Assembly (NCBI GenBank): GCA_020200095.1
Contig: JAIVJJ010000028.1
Coordinates: forward strand, 18,628-67,277
Direction: 5' to 3'
DNA: 48,650 nt
Source: Acidobacteriota bacterium
Lineage (GTDB): Bacteria; Acidobacteriota; Blastocatellia; Pyrinomonadales; Pyrinomonadaceae
This document shows, one piece after another, positions 21,056 to 27,805 of this stretch. The translations under genes and the position numbers were made by a program. Within the stretch, counting starts at the first letter, position 1; every line of letters starts with the position of its first letter. The notes under the pieces are model-generated. The model was not told the DNA's origin. It saw only the letters and a list, made by a program, of their open reading frames with translations, and did no database searches.

Positions 21056-21148
21056 GGTATTCGGCAAAGGGAAATTAATGCGGGTGAACAAAGCGATTAT
21101 GCAGGCGACGGACAATTTTTGAAGCGCGGAACTTGTGTGACTATGTAA
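21056..21148 (+). pseudogene. Duplicated 3' end of hydA, scar 1
   Basis: [29 protein letters not shown] versus hydA C-term [24 protein letters not shown]. Confidence 0.92.
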
Positions 21149-21168
21149 AGTTAGGAGGAAAGGTGAAT

Positions 21169-21666
21169 ATGAACGCAATGCTTAAGATATTTTCGCTCAT
21201 CTTGATACTTGGTGCCTGCTCTGCTGCGCTGGCTCAAGCCACTGGCGACGACGCAGAGATTCGGGCAATTGCCTCGAATTGGGAGAGAGCGTGGAACAAA
21301 CATGATATGAAGGCGCTCGCCAGGTTGTTTACCGACGATGCAGATTTCGTCAACGTCGGCGCAAAGCATTGGAAGGGGCGCAAAGAGATTGAAGCACAAC
21401 ACTCAGCTCGCTTGGGTCAATTTCTTCAAAGCACATGGGCGACCAAGACTGTCGCTGTTGAATACTTGAAGCCAGATATTGCGCTCGCACATATTGAATG
21501 GAGTCTCTCTGGTGATAAAGAGCCGGACGGCACACCTCGCAAAGCACGAGACGGTGTTTTTACATGGGTCTTAATCAAGAAGAGCGGCAAGTGGTTAATC
21601 CGCGCCGCGCAGAACACAAATGTCAGTAATTTGCCGCCGCCTGTTGCTGTTCCAAAGCTGATGTAA
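21169..21666 (+). CDS. SgcJ/EcaC-like NTF2-family secreted protein
   Basis: AGGAGGAA RBS then ATG; IRAIASNWERAWNKHDMKALARLFTDDADFVNVGAKHWKGRKEI. Confidence 0.85.
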   Translation: MNAMLKIFSLILILGACSAALAQATGDDAEIRAIASNWERAWNKHDMKALARLFTDDADFVNVGAKHWKGRKEIEAQHSARLGQFLQSTWATKTVAVEYLKPDIALAHIEWSLSGDKEPDGTPRKARDGVFTWVLIKKSGKWLIRAAQNTNVSNLPPPVAVPKLM

Positions 21667-21736
21667 TGTTCAGCGCTAATAACAAGCAAAAGAATACGAG
21701 CCGAAATCAGGTGATTATTTAAAGTTAGGAGAAAAA

Positions 21737-22681
21737 ATGAAATTTATTTTAGTTTTATTGCTCTTTCCGATTTTGTTTGGGAAAGCGTTCGGTCAAAATG
21801 CCCAGCCTGTAAAAATTACGGCAGGCGGCGTTGAATTTCATTACATTGAAAAGGGGCAAGGCGAGCCGCTTGTTCTGCTTCACGGCGGTGTCAGCGATTA
21901 TCGGTTGTGGGACGCGCAGATAGAGGAGTTTTCCCGAAACTATCGTGTTATTTCCTATAGCCGACGCTTTCATTACCCGAATAAAAATTCGTTGGACGCC
22001 GAATATCGCGGGGCGGAAACCGATGCCGAAGACCTTCTAAGCTTTTTGCGCAAACTTAAACTCAAGCGAGTTCATCTGGTCGGGCTTTCTTACGGCGCGC
22101 TTACCGCGCTGATTTTTGCCCTTAAACATCCCGGAATGGTTCGCTCAATGGTTCTCGCCGAACCGCCCGCGCATCAATTAATCAGAGATTTGCCCGGCGG
22201 CGAAACTGTCTATCAGGATTTTATAAACGCTTTAAAGCCTTCCGTAGAAGCGTTCAAAAAGGGCAAGGACAAAGAAGCGTTGAGAATTTTCTTTGCCGCT
22301 CTGGGTCGAAAACTCGACAGCCAGCCGCCCGCCGCCATCGAAGCGGTTATGCAAAACGCCCAGGCAATTAAAGCTATTAACACATCGCCGGAACCGTTTC
22401 CGAAAATTTCAAAAGAGAAACTGCGGCGATTAAAAATTCCGGTTTTAATTATCACAGGCGAAAATACGGTTAAGATTCATAAACTTGTGGACGAGGAACT
22501 CGCACGGCTGCTTCCGAACGCAAAGGAATTCGTTATTCCAAACGCAGGACACGGAACGCCGCGCGAGAATCCGCAAGTTTTTAACGAAACGGTGCTAAAG
22601 TTTTTGGCAACCGCCGCACATAAAACAAGCAAGATAAAAACGGCGAACACACAGGCAAAGCCCGCGACGGACAATTTTTGA
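21737..22681 (+). CDS. Alpha/beta hydrolase; last codons read through hydA-tail DNA in another frame
   Basis: HYIEKGQGEPLVLLHGGVSDYRLWD; HLVGLSYGALTALIFALKHPGMV; VIPNAGHGTPRENPQVFN. Confidence 0.92.
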   Translation: MKFILVLLLFPILFGKAFGQNAQPVKITAGGVEFHYIEKGQGEPLVLLHGGVSDYRLWDAQIEEFSRNYRVISYSRRFHYPNKNSLDAEYRGAETDAEDLLSFLRKLKLKRVHLVGLSYGALTALIFALKHPGMVRSMVLAEPPAHQLIRDLPGGETVYQDFINALKPSVEAFKKGKDKEALRIFFAALGRKLDSQPPAAIEAVMQNAQAIKAINTSPEPFPKISKEKLRRLKIPVLIITGENTVKIHKLVDEELARLLPNAKEFVIPNAGHGTPRENPQVFNETVLKFLATAAHKTSKIKTANTQAKPATDNF

Positions 22682-22707
22682 AACGCGGGACTTGCGTGAA
22701 TATTTAG
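22636..22707 (+). pseudogene. Duplicated 3' end of hydA, scar 2
   Basis: Frame ending at the TAG at 22705 reads [23 protein letters not shown] versus hyd[24 protein letters not shown]. Confidence 0.95.
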
Positions 22708-22732
22708 AAACTCAGGAGAATACAATCGGCGA

Positions 22733-24649
22733 ATGCCAAATGATGAAACAAAAACTCTAAAAGCTTATTCTTTGCTTGGTCATTACCGGATTGTCAAAAA
22801 ACTTGGCGCGGGCGGAATGGGCGAAGTTTATCTCGCTGAAGACACCAAACTTGACCGTCGTGCTGTGCTTAAAATCCTGCCCGAAGATTTGGCAAATGAC
22901 GCGGAAAGAATGCGCCGTTTCGTGCAGGAAGCAAAATCTGCTTCGGCTCTGAATCATCCGAACATCATCACAATTTACGAAATCGGTGAAACTGACGACA
23001 CGCATTTCATTGCAACAGAATATATCGAAGGCGAAACTTTGCACAGCCGTTTGAAAAGCGAGCCGATGAATCTTAAATCGGTGCTTGATACTGCCATTCA
23101 GATTGCGTCCGCTTTGCAAGCCGCTCACAGCGCAGGCATTGTTCACCGCGACATCAAGCCGGAAAATGTGATGATTCGTCCTGACGGGTTGGTAAAAGTT
23201 CTCGATTTCGGCATCGCCAAGCTGACCGAGAAAAAGCCGGAAGCGATTGATGCGGAAGCGGCGACGGCAATTAAGGCGGGAACAAGTCCCGGAATGATAA
23301 TCGGCACGGCGAGTTATATGTCTCCCGAACAAGCGCGGGGCAAAGAGGTTGATGCGCGAAGCGATATTTTTAGTTTCGGAGTTGTGCTGTATGAAATGAT
23401 AACGGGCAAAAGGGCGTTTGACGGCGAAACGGCGATGGATGTTATCGGCGCGATTTTGCACAAAGAACCGTCGCCGTTGAGCGAAACCGAAATACCCAAA
23501 GAACTGCGGCGAATCGTGGAAAAAAGTTTGCGAAAAGACCGCGAAGAACGCTACCAAACGACGAAAGATTTACGAATTGATTTAAAAGACATTCGGCAGG
23601 AATTAGAGTTTCAAAATAAGCTGGAACGCACGGCTGCGCCAAATCGGGAAGAAGCTAAAACGCAAATTTTAGAAATACCGACGACGGCAGACGTGACCGC
23701 GTCCGAAAGCGGAACTATGCACGCGACTTCGAGTGCGGAATACGTCGTCGGTGAAATCAAAAATCATAAACTCGGTTTCGCGGTCGGTGTTGTAGTTTTA
23801 CTGGCGACGCTCGGATTTGGCTACTGGTTTTTCACCAAACAGCGCGACAACTCGCTCGCCGCCTTAAATGTTCCTCGTGCGGTTGACGCGCCGAAACCCG
23901 CATCGAAACTTTACTGGCAAATGACGGAAGCCGAGCGGGTGGTTTTTATTCGGGAACGAGCGCGGCACATTCAAACGCTGATTGGCGACGAGCCGACGGA
24001 ATTTGACGACGAAGAATTACGCGCGATTAAAGTCGAGATTGACCGTTATGTCGAAAAGAAAGATAGTTTATCGCAGAAACCGTTTGAAGAAGGCTTGCGC
24101 GTGATTTACGGTCGCGCCAGCCAGTATGCGCCGCTTGTGATTCGAGCTTATGAAGCGCGGCAAGTTCCGTCCGCTTTAGGACTTTATCAAGCGATGATTG
24201 AGTCCGAATATAACGATTGTCCGACTCATCCTCATCCGACCGGACCCGTGGGATTATTTCGATTTTCGCGGAAAATGGCGGTGATTTACGGCTTGACACC
24301 AAAGGATTATTGCAGCGTGGAGAAACAGTCGAACGCGGCGGCACATCATATGTCGGATTTAATCAGCGACTTCGGCGAAGAAAAATCTAGTTGGACATTG
24401 GCTCTTTTCAGTTTCGATCAAGGCGGCGATAAAGTGCGCGAGTATTTGCGGCAGTTGCGCGGACGCGGCGTTGCGGAACGGAGTTTTTGGGCGATTTTCC
24501 GCCACGGGCAGAATTTGCAGCCGCCTTTGTTACCCGACGGAAAACAATATGTGCCACGCTTCTTTGCCGCAGCCATCATCGGCGAAACGCCTGAAGTTTT
24601 TGAACTTTCTACGCTGCCACTCTCAACTTTGAGCGGGAAAGGTAAATGA
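22733..24649 (+). CDS. Ser/Thr protein kinase - TM - lytic transglycosylase (SLT-like) fusion
   Basis: Intact kinase ([16 protein letters not shown]..., HRDIKPENV, DFGIAKL, APE-like SPEQARG), TM LGFAVGVVVLLATLGFGYWFF, then ALGLYQAMIESEYNDC...GPVGLFRFSRKMAVIYGL...AAHHMSDLI. Confidence 0.85.
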   Translation: MPNDETKTLKAYSLLGHYRIVKKLGAGGMGEVYLAEDTKLDRRAVLKILPEDLANDAERMRRFVQEAKSASALNHPNIITIYEIGETDDTHFIATEYIEGETLHSRLKSEPMNLKSVLDTAIQIASALQAAHSAGIVHRDIKPENVMIRPDGLVKVLDFGIAKLTEKKPEAIDAEAATAIKAGTSPGMIIGTASYMSPEQARGKEVDARSDIFSFGVVLYEMITGKRAFDGETAMDVIGAILHKEPSPLSETEIPKELRRIVEKSLRKDREERYQTTKDLRIDLKDIRQELEFQNKLERTAAPNREEAKTQILEIPTTADVTASESGTMHATSSAEYVVGEIKNHKLGFAVGVVVLLATLGFGYWFFTKQRDNSLAALNVPRAVDAPKPASKLYWQMTEAERVVFIRERARHIQTLIGDEPTEFDDEELRAIKVEIDRYVEKKDSLSQKPFEEGLRVIYGRASQYAPLVIRAYEARQVPSALGLYQAMIESEYNDCPTHPHPTGPVGLFRFSRKMAVIYGLTPKDYCSVEKQSNAAAHHMSDLISDFGEEKSSWTLALFSFDQGGDKVREYLRQLRGRGVAERSFWAIFRHGQNLQPPLLPDGKQYVPRFFAAAIIGETPEVFELSTLPLSTLSGKGK

Positions 24650-24765
24650 ACATCGGTTAGGATTCAGAAGTGAGTTTTGTTAGATTTCATTTGCGACAGA
24701 TACGCGCTTTCAGAACTTGCCGCGACGGGTGGTTTTACGCAATAGAATTATTTATGGAGAATTGA

Positions 24766-25062
24766 ATGAACAAGTTTCTTTCAACAGATTTAGAAAAAGC
24801 GTCGGCTGTTCCTTATTTTCTGTGGGACGAACCGATGACTATTGCAGAATTAAAACGGCGATTGACTTCGGCTTCGGCGGCGGAGCAAAGAAGACTGTTC
24901 GCCAAGATTTTGCGCGAGGCGCGTGATACGGACGTTTGGAAATTCACCACGCCGGAAGAAGTCTGGCGCAGATGGCGGGAACTAGAGCCGCAACTCGGAC
25001 GGCGGCGCGAGTTTTGGAAGTTTTTGTTTGAATTTTGGGAAAAGGAAGGTTTGCTTGGCTAA
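24766..25062 (+). CDS. Small protein paired with a nucleotidyltransferase-like gene (putative antitoxin)
   Basis: Position and few-nt overlap with the downstream nucleotidyltransferase-like ORF; no family signature recognised. Confidence 0.45.
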   Translation: MNKFLSTDLEKASAVPYFLWDEPMTIAELKRRLTSASAAEQRRLFAKILREARDTDVWKFTTPEEVWRRWRELEPQLGRRREFWKFLFEFWEKEGLLG

Positions 25063-25693
25063 AGACGCGCTTAGCAATTTACAAAACGAATTCCTGCGCG
25101 AGTTTTTCGGGCGCGAGAATCGTTTTTATCTGACCGGCGGCGCGGCTCTGGTCGGGTTTTATCTCGGACATCGGGAAACGAACGAGCTTGATTTGTTCAC
25201 GCTCGAAATTGAAAGCGGCTTTGCGATTGTCAAAGACGCGGCGCGGGTTTTGGGCGCGAGCGTCGAAGCGATTCAAACCGCGCCTGATTTTCGGCGGCTT
25301 CTGGTTAAGCGCGGCGATGAATCCGTCGTGGTTGATTTGGTGCGGGAATATGTTTTTCAACTCGAAACGGAAAAACGCGAGATAAATGGAATTCGCGTTG
25401 TATTCGCCCGAAGAAATTTTGGCGAACAAACTTTGCGCTCTGCTGTCGCGCTCGGAAATTCGAGATTTGGTTGTGTGCGAGGACTCGAAAAGGCAGGATT
25501 TAACCTTGAAAACGCTCTTTCCGTCGCACAGCAAAAAGATACCGGCTTGACTGCCGCGTATCTTGCCTGGGTTTTGAATCAAATTGAACTCAGCGATGAT
25601 TTATCGCCGTCGGGCGATGTATCGATTAGCGAGCTAAAAAACTATTTGGATAGTTTGATTACGAGATTAAAACGGCTGGCTTTTCCCGAATAA
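25055..25693 (+). CDS. Nucleotidyltransferase AbiEii/AbiGii toxin-like protein with two compensating frameshifts
   Basis: FYLTGGAALVGFYLGHRETNELDLFT motif; true frame PEEILANKLCALLSRSEIRDLV is displaced between ~25401 and ~25477. TTG start at 25055 assumed. Confidence 0.75.
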   Translation: MAKDALSNLQNEFLREFFGRENRFYLTGGAALVGFYLGHRETNELDLFTLEIESGFAIVKDAARVLGASVEAIQTAPDFRRLLVKRGDESVVVDLVREYVFQLETEKREINGIRVVFARRNFGEQTLRSAVALGNSRFGCVRGLEKAGFNLENALSVAQQKDTGLTAAYLAWVLNQIELSDDLSPSGDVSISELKNYLDSLITRLKRLAFPE

Positions 25694-25799
25694 TCGAAAC
25701 TCTCTGACGAAAGCGCGCCGTGCCGGAAAGCGCTGAACGTAGTGGAAAGCGGGGCGACTGAGCAGTTCCCGCAAACGCGATACTTGCGTGAACATTTAA
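25694..25799 (+). pseudogene. Duplicated 3' end of hydA, scar 3 (most degenerate)
   Basis: ETL*RKRAVPESAERSGKRGD then, after a frame change, RKRDTCVNI*; aligns to hyd[35 protein letters not shown]. Confidence 0.78.
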
Positions 25800-25842
25800 G
25801 AAAATTCAAGCGCGAAAATATACGAAAGAGAATTTTACACGA

Positions 25843-25900
25843 CGAACGCGAAAATGCCCGAAGAGAATGTAAAACTTTCCTTCAGGTATTTTCGCGTTCG
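25843..25900. terminator. Long hairpin (13-bp perfect outer stem), possible terminator
   Basis: CGAACGCGAAAAT ... ATTTTCGCGTTCG between converging genes. Confidence 0.55.
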
Positions 25901-25969
25901 GCAAACAATCAAATTTTCAAATTTCTCCCTGGAAATCTTCGCGCCGCTTGAAAACTTTGCCCAGTAGAT

Positions 25970-26392
25970 TTACGCGGCTTGCGCCTCTTGGGCGGTGTAA
26001 GCGTCGCGCGCCTTTGCAGTGTCGAGATATTCCTTGAAGGCGGTGATTTTGCCTTCATCATTGAAAGTGCAGACGTGGACAAAATCCGATTCGTATTCTT
26101 TGCCGGTCGGTTTTATGCGCCATTTGTAATCGCCGAGAACGACGACTTTATCGCCCTGCGCGACGAATTCACGCGGCTCGAAATGCAAATTTTCCGAGTA
26201 TTCGCCGACCAAAGACATAAATTCCAACATCTGCTCTTTACCCTTGCGCTTTCCGGTGTGCGGCACGTTTTCGGTTTGGGGGTTTTCCCAATCCGCGTCG
26301 TCCGTGTATAAATCCATCAACGATTCGATGTCGCCCTCTTTGAAAAGCTCATAGGCGCGTCGCGCCGTTTCGGTGTTTTCCTGTTCGTTCAT
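25970..26392 (-). CDS. SnoaL-like / NTF2-family protein
   Basis: NTETARRAYELFKEGDIESLMDLYTDDADWENPQ. Confidence 0.88.
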   Translation of the reverse strand: MNEQENTETARRAYELFKEGDIESLMDLYTDDADWENPQTENVPHTGKRKGKEQMLEFMSLVGEYSENLHFEPREFVAQGDKVVVLGDYKWRIKPTGKEYESDFVHVCTFNDEGKITAFKEYLDTAKARDAYTAQEAQAA

Positions 26393-26406
26393 TTTTTTGT
26401 TCTCCT

Positions 26407-26470
26407 TATTTTAATTTTAGATTTTAGATTGATGAATTTCTTTGAATCCAAAATTTAAAATCCAAAATCG
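26407..26470. repeat. Inverted repeat of TTTTAGAT / ATCCAAAAT-type units
   Basis: TTTTAATTTTAGATTTTAGATTG ... AATCCAAAATTTAAAATCCAAAATCG between two minus-strand genes. Confidence 0.55.
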
Positions 26471-26472
26471 AA

Positions 26473-27294
26473 TTAGTTTCCCGCGAGCGGGCTGATGTGC
26501 GTCGAAGCGATGACCCAGCGGTCAACTCCGGTGCGGTTCAGAACGCTTGTTACGCGGTAGGTTCCGCTCAACTCCTGTCCTTTGTTCGTCGCTTTAAGCG
26601 TCAGCCTGGACATCACGATTGCCACGCTGCCGAAAGCCTTAAAATTCCATTTACGGTCGGTCGTTTCGACCGTTTGATATTTCAAATCGCCCGAACGCAT
26701 CGCGGCAAGATGCTGTTCTCTATTTGCCACCGAGCCGTCCGCTCCGACGCGAATGTAATCGGCTGCGAGATACTTCGCCGTTTCGTCCGCCGAGTTTTTC
26801 ATCAAAGCCGCTGTGTAATCGTCCAAAAATTTGTTCAATTCTTTTTCGTCCGCCGCCGGTTCATCGCGGGTTGATTGCGCGGAAATGGTCGTCCATTTGC
26901 CGCCTCGTTTTGCCAGCACCGCCGTCGTGCGAAAGCCTCCGTTAAAGGTCGTGCCGGTCGTTTTGTTTTTGCCCGTAAACTTGATGTGGCTGATGACGAC
27001 CGCCGTGTCGCCCATCACACGGACGCTTTCGATGTCGCGCTTGAGCGACGCATAGCTCCAGGTGCCTTTCTTGATATTTTCGAGCTGTTCGGCTTTCGTC
27101 CATTTTCTGCCGCCCGTGCCGACAAAAATCAAATCGTCGGCGGTAAATTGTTCGAGCGCGGCAGCCTCGTCCTTGACCAGCATCGCGTCCACTTCGCTTA
27201 AATACTGCCGAATGGCTTGCTCGTCTTTCGATTGACCGAAAACAAAACCGCAAGCCGCGATGATCATCGTTAAAGTTAAAATCGTTCGTTTCAT
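26473..27294 (-). CDS. DUF4440/NTF2-like secreted protein (two tandem domains)
   Basis: Signal peptide; two DUF4440-like halves (EVDAMLVKDEAAALEQFTADDLIFVG; DDYTAALMKNSADETAKYLAADYIRVG). Confidence 0.85.
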   Translation of the reverse strand: MKRTILTLTMIIAACGFVFGQSKDEQAIRQYLSEVDAMLVKDEAAALEQFTADDLIFVGTGGRKWTKAEQLENIKKGTWSYASLKRDIESVRVMGDTAVVISHIKFTGKNKTTGTTFNGGFRTTAVLAKRGGKWTTISAQSTRDEPAADEKELNKFLDDYTAALMKNSADETAKYLAADYIRVGADGSVANREQHLAAMRSGDLKYQTVETTDRKWNFKAFGSVAIVMSRLTLKATNKGQELSGTYRVTSVLNRTGVDRWVIASTHISPLAGN

Positions 27295-27466
27295 TTTTTT
27301 GTTCTCCTTTTAATTTTTAGATTTCTTCAGTCGCCGGACTCGTAAAAACGGCTTCTACTCATTAAAACGAGAATCGAAAACGAAAAGGGACATCGGGACG
27401 AAAAAAAATTTTCTTTTGCGGATTTTTGGTTTATAATCGGCGCGTAAATTTTTATCCCGGAAACAA

Positions 27467-27781
27467 ATGACAAACGCTTCTTCGCATCAGATTTCGCTGC
27501 TGCTCGCCGATTGGAGCGGCGGCGATGAGTCAGCGCCCGAACGCTTGATGCCGCTCGTCTATGAAGAGCTGCGGCAGATGGCGCGGCGGTTTATGCGGCG
27601 GCAGCCGTCGGGACACACTTTTCAAACGACTGAACTGATTCACGAGGCTTACTTAAAAATCGAACGATGGAGGAAATCGCCGAAGTTCTGAAAACGTCTT
27701 CGAAAACCGTCAAGCGCGATTGGCGTTTCGCGCGAATGTGGCTCGCGCGCGAACTGGCGGGCGATGGCGGCGGACGCGAGT
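27467..27781 (+). pseudogene. ECF sigma factor (TIGR02999/SigJ-like), internally deleted and frameshifted
   Basis: [65 protein letters not shown] then other frame [33 protein letters not shown]. Confidence 0.85.
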
Positions 27782-27805
27782 AATTCGGAATTTTTATTTT
27801 TTAAA

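Noticed and set aside
27467-27500. Possible 5'-end copy of the NCS1 gene (both start ATGACAAAC)
   Set aside because: Identity stops after nine bases and the following residues fit a normal ECF sigma N-terminus; treated as coincidence.
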